Below are positions 7,899 to 16,529 of a DNA stretch of 35,371 nucleotides, one piece after another. The position numbers were made by a program, and so were the translations under genes. Origin of the DNA: Clostridia bacterium (GTDB taxonomy: Bacteria; Bacillota; Peptococcia; DRI-13; SV3-B141); the NCBI GenBank assembly GCA_018433015.1, contig JAHDSB010000166.1:1-35371 (forward strand). The letters run 5' to 3'. Within the stretch, counting starts at the first letter, position 1, and every line of letters begins with the position of its first letter. The notes beneath the pieces are model-generated. The model saw only the letters and a list, made by a program, of their open reading frames with translations. It was not told the DNA's origin and did not search any database.

Positions 7899-8659
7899 AA
7901 GAAGATCTTAAGCATATCTTAAAGAGCATTCAAGCAGGAACTCTTTCTGTCGAGGATGGTATGGAGGCCTTAAAAGATCTGCCCTTCAAGGATTTAGGGT
8001 TTGCTAAAATTGATAATCACCGAGAATTACGGCAAAATTATCCCGAAGTTATCTTTTGTCAAAATAAAACCCCTCAACAAGTAAAAGAAATTATAAATTA
8101 CTTAGCTACTCAAAGCGTAAATATCCTGGCTAGCCGTGCTAATGATGAAGTATATCAAGCTGTCAAGGAAGTAATCCCTGAAGCAGAATACCATCCTCTC
8201 CCTCGCATGATAGTAGTAAATAGACACACTATTAACCAAAACAAAGGGAAAATTGTTGTTGTAAGTGCCGGCACAGCCGATTTGCCGGTAGCTGAAGAAG
8301 CAGTTCTCACCGCAGAAATCATGGGAAATAAGGTGGAACGCTTATATGACGTAGGGGTGGCAGGTATCCACCGGTTATTAGCCCATAAAGATATTTTACG
8401 GAAAGCCAATGTTGTTATAGTTGTAGCAGGTATGGAAGGGGCTCTGGCCAGCGTCGTTGGTGGGTTAGTATCCCGCCCGGTCATAGCTGTACCTACCAGT
8501 GTAGGTTATGGTGCTAATTTTAATGGTTTGTCGGCCCTTTTAAGCATGTTAAACAGTTGTGCCGCCGGTGTCGGTGTAGTAAATATTGATAATGGTTTTG
8601 GAGCCGGTCGTCTGGCCGCAATTATAAATGAAGATCAAGAAAATAACGAGGTGAAATAA
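7895..8659 (+). CDS. larB: nickel-pincer cofactor biosynthesis carboxylase/hydrolase LarB
   Basis: LarB carboxylates nicotinic acid adenine dinucleotide at C5 of the pyridinium ring and hydrolyses its phosphoanhydride bond, the first step of NPN synthesis. The 254-residue protein has the PurE-like C-terminal fold: VVVSAGTADLPVAEEA, then VVVAGMEGALASVVGGLV, then AVPTSVGYGANFNGLSALL. An N-terminal segment (about 1-110) is specific to LarB. Its start overlaps the larE stop (ATGA), so translation is coupled, and larC begins 2 bp after its stop. Confidence 0.95.
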   Translation: MKEDLKHILKSIQAGTLSVEDGMEALKDLPFKDLGFAKIDNHRELRQNYPEVIFCQNKTPQQVKEIINYLATQSVNILASRANDEVYQAVKEVIPEAEYHPLPRMIVVNRHTINQNKGKIVVVSAGTADLPVAEEAVLTAEIMGNKVERLYDVGVAGIHRLLAHKDILRKANVVIVVAGMEGALASVVGGLVSRPVIAVPTSVGYGANFNGLSALLSMLNSCAAGVGVVNIDNGFGAGRLAAIINEDQENNEVK

Positions 8660-8661
8660 TC

Positions 8662-9906
8662 ATGAAAACAGCATATTTTGATTGTTTTTCAGGGATCAGC
8701 GGAAATATGGTCATCGGCGCCTTTCTTGATGCCGGTGTTCCCCTGGAAAAGTTAGTACAAGAACTTAAAAAGATTCCTATGGATGATGAATACGAATTTA
8801 TTACAGAAAGAGTCAGCAAATTGGAGATAGGAGCTTATCATTTCGATGTTAAGTTACCTCACCACCACAACCATCATAGTGATCAACAACATCATCAACA
8901 TGGCCATAATCATGGCCACCATCATCACCGCAATTTTAAAGACATTGCTCTCCTCCTGGAACAAAGCAGTTTATCCTCTTCTGTTAAGGATTTAGCCTTA
9001 CATACCTTTAAAAGATTAGGTTTAGCTGAAGCTAAAGTACACCAATGCTCTTTAGAAGATGTACATTTTCATGAAGTTGGAGCAGTTGATACTATTATTG
9101 ATATTGTAGGTGCAGCCTTCTGTTTAGACTATTTAGGCATAGAAAAAGTAATCTCCTCACCCTTGCATGTGGGAAGCGGTATGGTTAATTGTGCCCATGG
9201 CTTAATGCCTATACCTGCCCCTGCCACGGCAGAGCTGTTAAAAGGAGCTGCCTTCTATAGCTCTGATATTCGCGGTGAGCTAGTTACACCAACAGGTGCT
9301 GCTATCATAACAACTCTAACCCAGGAATTTGTTCCCCTTCCTCCTTTACAAATGGATACTGTTGCCTATGGAGCAGGTACTATGGATCTAGAAATCCCTA
9401 ATATTTTACGCCTCTTTATTGGAGATCTAAAAAAAAACTCTTATGATACCGATAAATCCACAGTAATTGAAACAAATATTGACGATATGAATCCGGAAAT
9501 TTGCACACATCTGATGGAAAAACTCTTTAAAGCTGGAGCTGTAGATGTTTTCTTTACCCCTATCTATATGAAAAAAAATCGTCCCGGTATGCTTATATCC
9601 GTCATTAGCAATCTCCCCGATCCCCAACCTTTAATTGACATAGTTTTAACTGAAACTTCTACCCTTGGTGTTCGTACGTATCAAGCTAAGCGCTACAAAC
9701 TAAAAAAAGCTATGGAAACCCTTGATACTATCTACGGTCCTGTACGAATAAAATCAGGATATGCCGGTTCAGAAAGAAAAAATATTGCTCCAGAATTTGA
9801 AGATTGTCGTGTCATAGCAGAAAAAACAGGAAAACCATTAAAAAATATTTACCAGGAAATAATTAATATATATTATGAAAAATATCTGAAGAACAAAACA
9901 AAGTAA
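8662..9906 (+). CDS. larC: nickel insertion protein LarC (CTP-dependent cyclometallase), single frame
   Basis: LarC inserts nickel into the pyridinium-bisthiocarboxylate nucleotide using CTP, completing the NPN cofactor. The 414-residue protein starts MKTAYFDCFSGISGNMVIGA, the usual N-terminus. It has a His-rich loop at about 67-89 with 14 histidines, a probable nickel store or delivery site, and family segments VHFHEVGAVDTIIDIVG, TPTGAAIITTL and ETNIDDMNPE. In Lactobacillus plantarum LarC is made from larC1 and larC2 by a programmed frameshift; here it is one uninterrupted frame. Start: ATG after GAGGTG. A strong terminator follows. No larA (lactate racemase) is in the window, so the enzyme that uses the cofactor must be encoded elsewhere. 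Confidence 0.95.
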   Translation: MKTAYFDCFSGISGNMVIGAFLDAGVPLEKLVQELKKIPMDDEYEFITERVSKLEIGAYHFDVKLPHHHNHHSDQQHHQHGHNHGHHHHRNFKDIALLLEQSSLSSSVKDLALHTFKRLGLAEAKVHQCSLEDVHFHEVGAVDTIIDIVGAAFCLDYLGIEKVISSPLHVGSGMVNCAHGLMPIPAPATAELLKGAAFYSSDIRGELVTPTGAAIITTLTQEFVPLPPLQMDTVAYGAGTMDLEIPNILRLFIGDLKKNSYDTDKSTVIETNIDDMNPEICTHLMEKLFKAGAVDVFFTPIYMKKNRPGMLISVISNLPDPQPLIDIVLTETSTLGVRTYQAKRYKLKKAMETLDTIYGPVRIKSGYAGSERKNIAPEFEDCRVIAEKTGKPLKNIYQEIINIYYEKYLKNKTK

Positions 9907-9910
9907 CAAA

Positions 9911-9965
9911 ATAAAGGAGAGTTGTAAAACTGCTCTAAAAGTAGTTTTACAACTCTCCCTTTATA
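9911..9965. terminator. long hairpin terminator between larC and the first chemoreceptor gene
   Basis: The arms at 9911-9934 and 9941-9965 pair almost perfectly, with one bulged base; GAGAGTTGTAAAACT pairs with AGTTTTACAACTCTC. AT-rich flanks on both sides suit termination of both convergent genes. The helix is unusually long, above 20 bp, for a terminator. Confidence 0.7.
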
Positions 9966-9976
9966 CTCTAATATTG

Positions 9977-10834
9977 TTAGTTTCCTCTATTAACCGTATA
10001 CATATTTTCGGCAAACTTATTTAAGTCATTTGCTGCTGTGGCTAGGCCAGAACTTGACGCTGTTACCTCTTCCATAACGTCAGCTTGTTCTTCCATAGCC
10101 TTTTTTATTATTTCTACCTTATGGGACAATTGAAATATACCGTCCTGTATTTTTTTTAATTCGTCAGTTATTTCTTTAACAGAATCAGAACTTTCCACTG
10201 CTAATTTTCTAATCTCATCGGCTACAACGCCAAAGCCCTTACCCATTTCCCCTACACGAGCCGCTTCAATAGCAGCATTCAAGCCTAAAAGATTAGTTTG
10301 ATCTGCTATTTTTTTAATAAAACTTATCATATTATCCGTATTGGCCACACTAGAATTTAATAATTTCCCCAGCTCATTAAGATCCCGTGCTGTATTCGTT
10401 AATTCTTGAGTGGAAGCAGCTACTTGTTGCATCGATGACGATAAATCTTGAGATGACTGATCCAGGCTTTGGGATACCCCTAAAATATTGTAGTATGTAT
10501 CAACATTTTGGTATGTCACAATGCAACCTAGTACGTACCCATCATTTTCTATAGGAGTAGCACAGCATAAATAAGGAACTCCTATCCTCGATTCATTTTT
10601 ATTCATAATCATAACAAGTTTTTGCCCACTTTTTATACATTGATCAGGTATTGACCCTTCTTGCAAAGCATCCCCTACAGTAATACCCAGGTCTATTGTT
10701 TCGCCAGGTACATATTCTAAACATTTCTCTAGATCATACACGGCAACACTATAATCCTCTTCTGTTATGGGATTAATGAAATTTGCTATATTTACCAACT
10801 GTCCTAATAGCTCTTGTGCAGCTTCTGTTTGCAT
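9977..10834 (-). CDS. soluble methyl-accepting chemotaxis protein, paralog 1
   Basis: This 285-residue cytoplasmic chemoreceptor has no membrane segment. Residues 1-115 form a small sensory domain (segments [18 protein letters not shown] and [19 protein letters not shown]) that I cannot assign to a named family. A coiled-coil MCP signalling domain follows, with the conserved hairpin tip [20 protein letters not shown] and [12 protein letters not shown] (about 172-207). Size and architecture resemble short soluble receptors such as Bacillus subtilis YfmS. The start follows GAGGGA. A close paralog lies 198 bp upstream on the same strand (11033-11884). The paralogs share residue patterns throughout and near-identical DNA over the signalling tip. 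The ligand is unknown. Confidence 0.88.
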   Translation of the reverse strand: MQTEAAQELLGQLVNIANFINPITEEDYSVAVYDLEKCLEYVPGETIDLGITVGDALQEGSIPDQCIKSGQKLVMIMNKNESRIGVPYLCCATPIENDGYVLGCIVTYQNVDTYYNILGVSQSLDQSSQDLSSSMQQVAASTQELTNTARDLNELGKLLNSSVANTDNMISFIKKIADQTNLLGLNAAIEAARVGEMGKGFGVVADEIRKLAVESSDSVKEITDELKKIQDGIFQLSHKVEIIKKAMEEQADVMEEVTASSSGLATAANDLNKFAENMYTVNRGN

Positions 10835-10977
10835 AGACGTTCCCTCGCATTTCTAAATTTTAAATAAATTATCCAATTTATTATAGTTTATCTAATATTA
10901 GCTAGCCGCACATGGTGCCATAGTCTTATTTTGTATAATAATTTAGTCATATTTTCCTAAAGACGGTCCCTTCCTTT

Positions 10978-11016
10978 AAAAAAATAGCCCTTGGATTTAT
11001 ATTTAATCCAAAGGCT
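10978..11016 (-). terminator. intrinsic terminator of chemoreceptor paralog 2
   Basis: The hairpin AGCC-TTGGATT / AATCCAA-GGCT (10986-11016) is followed on the minus strand by a seven-T tract (complement of 10978-10984). Each chemoreceptor gene is therefore likely a separate transcript. Confidence 0.8.
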
Positions 11017-11032
11017 GTTTTTCTGATATTAG

Positions 11033-11884
11033 TTATTTATTAATCTTATACATATTCTCTGCATAATTGTTCAAGTCATTTGCCGCTGTTGCCAAGCTAG
11101 AGCTTGATACCGTCACTTCTTCAATAACCCCAGATTGCTCTTCCATGGCCTTCTGAATCATATCTACTTTCTGGGACAGCTGAATTATACCCTCTTGTAT
11201 TTTCTTTAATTCGTCAGTTATTCCTTTAACAGAGTCGGAGCTTTCGTTGGCCAGCTTTCTAATTTCATCGGCTACAACGCCAAAACCCTTACCCATTTCT
11301 CCTACACGAGCCGCTTCAATAGCAGCATTCAAGCCTAAAAGGTTAGTTTGATCAGCAATCTTCTTAATAAAACTAATCATATCATCTGTATTAGCAACAT
11401 TTGCATTTAATAATTTCCCCAGTTCATTAAGAGCTCGTGTGGTTTCCGTCAATTCCTCGGTGGAAGCAGCAACTTCCTGCATAGACGCCGATAAATCTTG
11501 AGATGATTGATCTAATCTCTGGGAAACTCCTAAAACATTATAATATGTATCCAAGTTTTGATTTGTGATGATACAGCCTATTATTGTTCCATTATCTTCT
11601 ATCGGTGTTGCACAGCTCAAATAAGGTATTCCTATTCTGGATTCATTTTTGTTCATAATTAACACAAGTCTTTTGCCGCTTTTTATACAACGATCAGGCA
11701 TTGTTCCTTCTTTTAGAGGACTTCCTACCTTAATTCTCAGATTTATTTTTTCGCCAGGCACATATGCTAATAGCTTCTCACGATCATATACAAAAACACC
11801 ATAGTCTTCCTCGGTAATAGGATTAATTATCTCTACAAATTTTGCTAATTGTCCCAATGTCTCTTGTGTACCTTTTATCCTCAT
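11033..11884 (-). CDS. soluble methyl-accepting chemotaxis protein, paralog 2
   Basis: At 283 residues it has the same two-part layout as its neighbour at 9977-10834: an unassigned sensory domain (about 1-115; segments [18 protein letters not shown] and [19 protein letters not shown]) followed by an MCP signalling coiled coil with the tip [20 protein letters not shown]. No membrane segment is present. The cysteine pair in the first copy (YLCCAT) is a single cysteine here (YLSCAT), and charges around the sensory domain differ, so the two may sense different or differently tuned signals. The start follows GTGAGGGAAA. It has its own terminator and an upstream block shared with paralog 1, so the duplication included the control region. 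Confidence 0.88.
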   Translation of the reverse strand: MRIKGTQETLGQLAKFVEIINPITEEDYGVFVYDREKLLAYVPGEKINLRIKVGSPLKEGTMPDRCIKSGKRLVLIMNKNESRIGIPYLSCATPIEDNGTIIGCIITNQNLDTYYNVLGVSQRLDQSSQDLSASMQEVAASTEELTETTRALNELGKLLNANVANTDDMISFIKKIADQTNLLGLNAAIEAARVGEMGKGFGVVADEIRKLANESSDSVKGITDELKKIQEGIIQLSQKVDMIQKAMEEQSGVIEEVTVSSSSLATAANDLNNYAENMYKINK

Positions 11885-12087
11885 ATCTTTCCCTCACATT
11901 CTATAATAATTATAATAATTTATTATAATTATATTTTATCTGACAATGGTCCACGTTGTATAGTACCAGAGTCTTATTTTATAGAATATTTTGTCAAAAA
12001 GCTTATTTATAAATTTTTTTTTAGATAGTTTACTTTTCTATCACAAAATTCTTTTTATATAGTGTAGGAAAACATTTTTATAATAAT

Positions 12088-12119
12088 CAGGGACTAGATG
12101 TAAACACACCTAATCCCTG
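12088..12119 (-). terminator. hairpin downstream of the thiamine-precursor transporter operon
   Basis: CAGGGA...TAG...TGT pairs with ACA...CTA...TCCCTG around an AAAC loop, with two mismatches. The flanks are AT-rich but lack a clean T-run on either strand, so this is a probable rather than certain terminator for the minus-strand operon ending at 12135. Confidence 0.55.
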
Positions 12120-12134
12120 TTTATTATAATTTTC

Positions 12135-12899
12135 TTATGCAAAAAGGGCTTCCAAGAGCTCCTTTTTCATCTTAATAAATTGTTGATCTACCAATATTCT
12201 TCTTTGACGGGGACGAGGAAAATCCACTTTAAGCTCTATTTTAACATCCGCAGGTCTGGAGCTTAAGACATAAATTCTGTCAGAAAGAAATAAAGCCTCC
12301 TCCACATCGTGGGTTATAAACAACACTGTAGGATGATATTTCTGGCAAATTTGCGCTAACCAGTCATGCATTTCACTTTTCGTCAAAGCGTCCAAAGCCC
12401 CAAAAGGTTCATCTAGCAATAAAATCTCTTTATCGGCCAGCATAGTCCGCAAAAACGCCACCCTTTGCCGCATTCCTCCCGATAAATGGGGAGGATAGCT
12501 GGACGCAAATTTTTCCAGATTGAATTCTTGCAACATCTGCATGGCTTTTTTTCGAGCTTCTGCTTTAGCTATCTGACGCAGTTCTAGCCCTAATATGCAG
12601 TTATCCAAGATAGTCCGCCAGGGTAAGAGCAGATCTTTTTGCATCATGTACGAAACATGACCCTTTTCCCCGATGATATCTTGGTCCTGTAAAAGGATCC
12701 TTCCCTGGTCCGGCTGTTCTAAACCACTAATAAGATTAAAAAGCGTACTTTTGCCGCATCCGCTAGGTCCGATTATGCTAACAAATTCCCCTTTACTAAT
12801 TGACAACGAAATATTGTTCAAAGTAGGGAGTAAACTATTTTCTCTATCTTTTCCTCCCCCAGCAATGTATGTTTTAGATACGCCAACAATTTTTAACAT
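12135..12899 (-). CDS. thiZ: ABC transporter ATP-binding protein (ThiZ/SsuB-type)
   Basis: This is the ATPase subunit of the nitrate/sulfonate/taurine/pyrimidine-type importer. The 254-residue protein has Walker A GPSGCGKST (about 43-51), signature LSGGMRQR, Walker B ILLLDEP and switch VLFITHDVEEA. By sequence alone it could serve sulfonates or nitrate. The operon starts with a TPP riboswitch and a thiamine-binding-family protein, so uptake of a thiamine precursor such as formylaminopyrimidine (the ThiXYZ system) is the best reading. It is the last gene of the unit, 14 bp after the binding-protein gene. Confidence 0.85.
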   Translation of the reverse strand: MLKIVGVSKTYIAGGGKDRENSLLPTLNNISLSISKGEFVSIIGPSGCGKSTLFNLISGLEQPDQGRILLQDQDIIGEKGHVSYMMQKDLLLPWRTILDNCILGLELRQIAKAEARKKAMQMLQEFNLEKFASSYPPHLSGGMRQRVAFLRTMLADKEILLLDEPFGALDALTKSEMHDWLAQICQKYHPTVLFITHDVEEALFLSDRIYVLSSRPADVKIELKVDFPRPRQRRILVDQQFIKMKKELLEALFA

Positions 12900-12913
12900 C
12901 TTTTCACTCGTCT

Positions 12914-13912
12914 CTATTTTTTAGGTAAGAACTCATTAGTAAAGGCCTTGTCCACATCAATCATTTCCGGCAGCAACTTATAATCCACCATCCATTTAGC
13001 ATAACGCTCCCAAACTTCTCTCTTCTGCCAACCCCATTGGGCAGCATCAGCCTGATATTGATCACTTAACCATTTTTGGCTGGCTTGAACTAATTTCTCA
13101 TCTAATTCAGGTGCATTTTGCAACAAGATATCTGCAGCTTCTTCGGGATTAGTAATACAATCTTCGTAGCCTTTACTGGTTGCAGCCATAAATTTCTTAA
13201 CTAATTCCGGTTTATCGGCAATGAGCTGTTCATTACAAATAATAACAGGGGTATAGTAGTCCAAAGATTCATCAAAATCTTTCAGCATCATAATATTTAG
13301 GGGTATGTCCTTAAGTTCTGCCTGAATACCATCCCATCCGTAGAATATCCAGGTGAAATCCACATCTCTACCGATTACTGAAAAGAAATTTACATCACCA
13401 ATATCAATGATTTCAACCTTTTCCGCATCAGCTCCATCTTTAGACATCATGGAAGTAATCATGGCTATTTCCGGCTCAGAACCCCAGCCCCCGTATCTCT
13501 TGCCTTCTAAATCTTTGGGTCTGGTAATGTTAGCCTCTTTTAATGAAGCAAAGCCGGAAGTGTTATGCTGAATAACCGCCGCAAGTGACACCAGGGGCAT
13601 ATCACTGGACCGCGCGTTTGTTACACCTTCCTGATAACTGATACCAAAATCAATTTTTCCTGCCGCTACTAGCTGGGCAGGACCTGGTTCTCCACTCTGG
13701 AGAATTTCTACATCTAATCCCTGTTCCTTGTAATAGCCTTTATCTTTGGCTACATAAAGACCGGTATGGTTGGTATTTGTGGTCCAATCCAGCATCACCG
13801 TAACCTTGGTAAGGTCAGCTTGATCATTTTCTTTCTCCGGCTCCTGACCACATCCCGTAAATGTTACCAGTACAAATCCTAACATTAATAACACAGTACA
13901 AAATTTTTTCAT
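12914..13912 (-). CDS. thiY: NMT1/THI5-like substrate-binding lipoprotein (ThiY-type)
   Basis: The 332-residue extracytoplasmic binding protein has a signal peptide with lipobox FTGC (cysteine about 21). The mature part opens with VTVMLDWTTNTNHTGLYVAK, typical of NMT1/THI5-like proteins that bind pyrimidine precursors of thiamine (B. halodurans ThiY binds N-formylaminopyrimidine). Family features include DWTTNTNH, GYYKEQGLDVEI and DFGISYQEGV. It lies between the permease and ATPase genes in a TPP-riboswitch operon, which fits uptake of the HMP moiety. The precise ligand is inferred from family and context, not shown. Confidence 0.88.
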   Translation of the reverse strand: MKKFCTVLLMLGFVLVTFTGCGQEPEKENDQADLTKVTVMLDWTTNTNHTGLYVAKDKGYYKEQGLDVEILQSGEPGPAQLVAAGKIDFGISYQEGVTNARSSDMPLVSLAAVIQHNTSGFASLKEANITRPKDLEGKRYGGWGSEPEIAMITSMMSKDGADAEKVEIIDIGDVNFFSVIGRDVDFTWIFYGWDGIQAELKDIPLNIMMLKDFDESLDYYTPVIICNEQLIADKPELVKKFMAATSKGYEDCITNPEEAADILLQNAPELDEKLVQASQKWLSDQYQADAAQWGWQKREVWERYAKWMVDYKLLPEMIDVDKAFTNEFLPKK

Positions 13913-13957
13913 ATAGATCTACTCCTAATAATATTTTCTTCATCCAACAATTTAACT

Positions 13958-14698
13958 CTATTGATAATACCAGGGCATCAATACTCTGCCGAGAATTTCA
14001 ATCAGGGCAAATAAAATAAGACTCAAGAGAGTAATTACTATAATGGATGCAAATACTTGCTCCGTGAGAAATGATTTCATAGAGCGGGTCATAAAAACCC
14101 CTAATCCTTTAGAAGCCCCTAACCATTCTCCAATCACAGCTCCCATAACGCTATATGTGGCCGAGATCTTCATTCCCGAAAAGAAGGCAGGCATAGCTCC
14201 GGGAAACTTTACTTTTTTAAAAATCTGCCACTGAGAAGCTCCCATGGCCAATAGTAATTTAATCATATCGTTATCAGTATTATCTAACCCCTCTACTAAA
14301 CTTACTGTAATGGGAAAGAAACACACTAAAGCTACAACTATAACCTTGGGCAGCATTCCATAACCAAACCAAATTATTAATAAAGGTGCTATGGCCATAA
14401 TAGGAACTGTTTGGGATATAACTGTTAGAGGATATAAGGTCCTTTTTATGAAAGGTACCAGCCCCATGAGCACTGCCAACAGTATCCCTGCAGCTATAGC
14501 TAAGGAAAATCCTATTAGTGCTTCCGTAATTGTATGCAAACTATGTTTCCCCAGCAATGGCAAGGTTCTATAAATGGTTTTCCCAATAAGGCTGGGGGCA
14601 GGTAAAATAAACGATCTAACCTGGAATGCCCGAACTACTAACTCCCATAAACCTAATAACAGCAGAAAGGTCACAAAGGAAGGTAAATACTTTTTCAT
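13958..14698 (-). CDS. thiX: ABC transporter permease (ThiX-type)
   Basis: This 246-residue inner-membrane permease of the binding-protein-dependent type has about six membrane segments. The EAA-type loop that contacts the ATPase is around GAVIGEWLGASKGLG. It follows the thiamine-binding-protein gene after an 8-bp gap and has little ribosome binding site of its own, so it is probably translated by coupling. It partners the lipoprotein and ATPase encoded next. Substrate assignment (a thiamine pyrimidine precursor) rests on the TPP riboswitch. Confidence 0.87.
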   Translation of the reverse strand: MKKYLPSFVTFLLLLGLWELVVRAFQVRSFILPAPSLIGKTIYRTLPLLGKHSLHTITEALIGFSLAIAAGILLAVLMGLVPFIKRTLYPLTVISQTVPIMAIAPLLIIWFGYGMLPKVIVVALVCFFPITVSLVEGLDNTDNDMIKLLLAMGASQWQIFKKVKFPGAMPAFFSGMKISATYSVMGAVIGEWLGASKGLGVFMTRSMKSFLTEQVFASIIVITLLSLILFALIEILGRVLMPWYYQ

Positions 14699-14706
14699 AG
14701 GGCAAA

Positions 14707-15000
14707 TTAACAGTCCTTATACTTATAGATTTTTTCTTCCATGGTAACTCCCTCAGGTTTGTAATCAATTTTTACCACTGACATCACGCGGGAAGCTCCT
14801 TCTCTTACACAAATCTCCTGAGCTTTTTTAACTATTTCCAATAGAACATCCAGCTCCCCTTCCATAGTAGTTTCCATAGGCCCAACTTTATATTTCACAC
14901 CTGATTTTTGAATAAATTCTATAACCTTATCCACCACTGGATAAGTTTTTTCCTCTGGTACTTTAGGTACAACTTGCAAGCTTACATTAACTGAAGCCAT
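14707..15000 (-). CDS. MTH1187/YkoF-family thiamine-binding protein
   Basis: The 97-residue single-domain protein belongs to the Thiamine_BP (MTH1187, DUF77) family. Family features include the alternating strand/helix pattern, the N-terminal strand MASVNVSLQVVPKVPEEKTY, the central YKVGPMETTMEGELDVLLEI, and a final strand pair. These small proteins bind thiamine or a related compound; they often sit in thiamine operons, though their role is not firmly established. It is the first gene after the TPP riboswitch, with AAAGGAG before the ATG, and precedes the permease by 8 bp. Confidence 0.85.
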   Translation of the reverse strand: MASVNVSLQVVPKVPEEKTYPVVDKVIEFIQKSGVKYKVGPMETTMEGELDVLLEIVKKAQEICVREGASRVMSVVKIDYKPEGVTMEEKIYKYKDC

Positions 15001-15041
15001 ATATATTACTCCTTTCTAATAATTATTATAGTAAAAAAATT

Positions 15042-15070
15042 AAAGCTGCTTCCAAGTAGGAAGCAGCTTT
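15042..15070 (-). terminator. expression-platform terminator of the TPP riboswitch
   Basis: A perfect 12-bp stem, AAAGCTGCTTCC with GGAAGCAGCTTT, encloses a 5-nt loop. It is followed on the minus strand by seven T (complement of the A-run 15034-15040). It lies directly after the riboswitch aptamer and before the first gene, so TPP binding should favour termination. Confidence 0.9.
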
Positions 15071-15086
15071 ACAGCCTGATTATTTA

Positions 15087-15171
15087 TTCCCTACGCTGGC
15101 ATTATCCAGATCAGGTTATGGGTCGGCATCGCCAATGCCCTCTCAGCCGGTTTTCCCAGCTCCCCTGTTAT
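15087..15171 (-). ncRNA. TPP riboswitch (THI element)
   Basis: On the minus strand the RNA carries the conserved TPP aptamer parts in order: GGGGAGCT at the 5' end, GGCTGAGAGGG (the pyrimidine-sensor helix), GACCC, AACCTGATCTGGATAATGCC (pyrophosphate-sensor side) and the closing CAGCGTAGGGAA. A terminator follows at 15042-15070, giving a transcriptional OFF switch. It controls the four-gene thiamine-precursor transport operon. Confidence 0.97.
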
Positions 15172-15192
15172 AGGTAATTGCAAACTAACTAA

Positions 15193-15221
15193 ATAATAGC
15201 GCACCTAGAATTTGTTGTCAA
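15193..15221 (-). promoter_or_regulatory. promoter of the TPP-riboswitch operon
   Basis: On the minus strand TTGACA (15221-15216) and TATTAT (15198-15193) are separated by exactly 17 nt. The riboswitch aptamer starts about 22 nt downstream of the -10 element. Confidence 0.85.
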
Positions 15222-15271
15222 TATAAGTAGTTAGATAATTGTACTATTGCAGCTACCATTACTAACCAGTT

Positions 15272-16396
15272 TTAGCTCTGGTTCGCTTCTTGTATAAGAG
15301 CAAAAATATAGCGAGTAATATTTACTAAATCATTTATGCGAATAAATTCTTCCGTAGTATGAACTTTGCTCATTCCTGTCCCTAAATTTACGGCCTTGAT
15401 CCCATGGGCATTAAAATAATTAGTATCGCTTCCTCCTCCGGAAGAAGCCACTTTAACGGGTAAATTTAATTTACGACCTGCTTCTTTAGCTATCTTTATA
15501 ATAGCTTCATCCTCAGACAAATTAAAAGCCGAATAACTTCTTGTTACATTTAATTCCAAGTGGGCATCCATTTGGGAACATGCCTCCTGTAAGCAATCCA
15601 CCATATGTTGAGTTTGTTTCGCTAACTTATCATCCTTCAGACTTCTGGCTTCACCTTCTAAGGAAACTTTATCACAAACAATATTTGTAGCAACTCCTCC
15701 ACTGATCACTCCAATATTGGCGGTGGTTTCTTCGTCCACCCGCAAAAGTTTCATGTTATTAATGGCCCGAGCCGCAACTTGAATAGCACTAATACCATCT
15801 TCCGGATTAACACCTGCATGGGCCGCTTTTCCTTTGATAATAGCTGTTATGCTATCTTCCGCGGGAGCCTGCTTAATAATTGTCCCCGGTTCCCCACCGC
15901 TATCCAGCACGAAACCTATTTTAGACTTTAGTAAACTGTAATCTAAGAATTTAGAACCCAAAAGACCGATTTCCTCTCCCACAGTGAAAACTACTTCAAT
16001 ATCACCATGGGCTACTTTTTCCTCTTTAATATGACGCAGTACCTCTAATACACCAGCTATGCCCGATTTATCATCAGAACCCAATACAGTATCTCCGCTA
16101 CTATAAATTATATCATGTTTGATCACAGGTTTTATTCCTTCACCGGGAGAAACAGTGTCCATATGGGCAGCAAAAAACAGTGAAGTATTATGTGAGCTAT
16201 TTCCCGGTAGACGTCCTATGATATTTCCTGCATCAGAACCAGCGGCTCGCCCTGCTTCATCATCGATTATTACTTCTAACCCCAAATCCCTCAGCTGCTC
16301 CGCAAGATAAGCAGCAAACTTACCTTCTTTCCTGCTGGGACTTGCTATTTTAGCCATTGTAATAAATTCATTAATTAAACGTTCTTTATTAATCAC
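15272..16396 (-). CDS. M20-family peptidase, peptidase T-like (tripeptidase class)
   Basis: This zinc aminopeptidase-type enzyme of the M20 family is 374 residues long, cytoplasmic, and probably acts on di- or tripeptides. Metal and catalytic residues are visible: AAHMDTV (H78, D80), GSDDKSG (bridging Asp about 108), FTVGEEIGLLGS (E141 catalytic base, E142 metal), VLDSGGE, and a late SGGGSDTNYF / VHTTEEFI histidine segment. A dimerisation insert lies in the middle. The start is GTG at 16396, 6 nt after GGAAGGTG. An ATG 4 nt upstream in another frame stops after three codons. It is divergent from the aroF leader. The exact peptide specificity is unknown. Confidence 0.9.
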   Translation of the reverse strand: MINKERLINEFITMAKIASPSRKEGKFAAYLAEQLRDLGLEVIIDDEAGRAAGSDAGNIIGRLPGNSSHNTSLFFAAHMDTVSPGEGIKPVIKHDIIYSSGDTVLGSDDKSGIAGVLEVLRHIKEEKVAHGDIEVVFTVGEEIGLLGSKFLDYSLLKSKIGFVLDSGGEPGTIIKQAPAEDSITAIIKGKAAHAGVNPEDGISAIQVAARAINNMKLLRVDEETTANIGVISGGVATNIVCDKVSLEGEARSLKDDKLAKQTQHMVDCLQEACSQMDAHLELNVTRSYSAFNLSEDEAIIKIAKEAGRKLNLPVKVASSGGGSDTNYFNAHGIKAVNLGTGMSKVHTTEEFIRINDLVNITRYIFALIQEANQS

Positions 16397-16495
16397 TCAT
16401 AACACCTTCCTTATCTGATACAACTTTAGCACCATTAATAATTATAGCCTAATTTTCTTGATTAAATTTACCACTATTTTTTTATAGATATTATC

Positions 16496-16524
16496 TTGAC
16501 ATATTACATTCTCCTGCATATAAT
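16496..16524 (+). promoter_or_regulatory. consensus promoter of the aroF-pheA operon
   Basis: TTGACA (16496-16501), a 17-nt spacer and TATAAT (16519-16524) form a perfect sigma-A consensus. A promoter this strong fits control by leader termination further downstream. Confidence 0.92.
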
Positions 16525-16529
16525 GTTTA

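Noticed and set aside
8662-9906. Programmed frameshift in larC
   Set aside because: The gene is one uninterrupted frame of normal full length, so no frameshift is needed.
10908-10935. Sigma-54 (-24/-12) promoter before the chemoreceptor genes
   Set aside because: A TGGCAC sequence is present upstream of paralog 1, but the spacing to a TTGC-like element is wrong and paralog 2 does not keep it.
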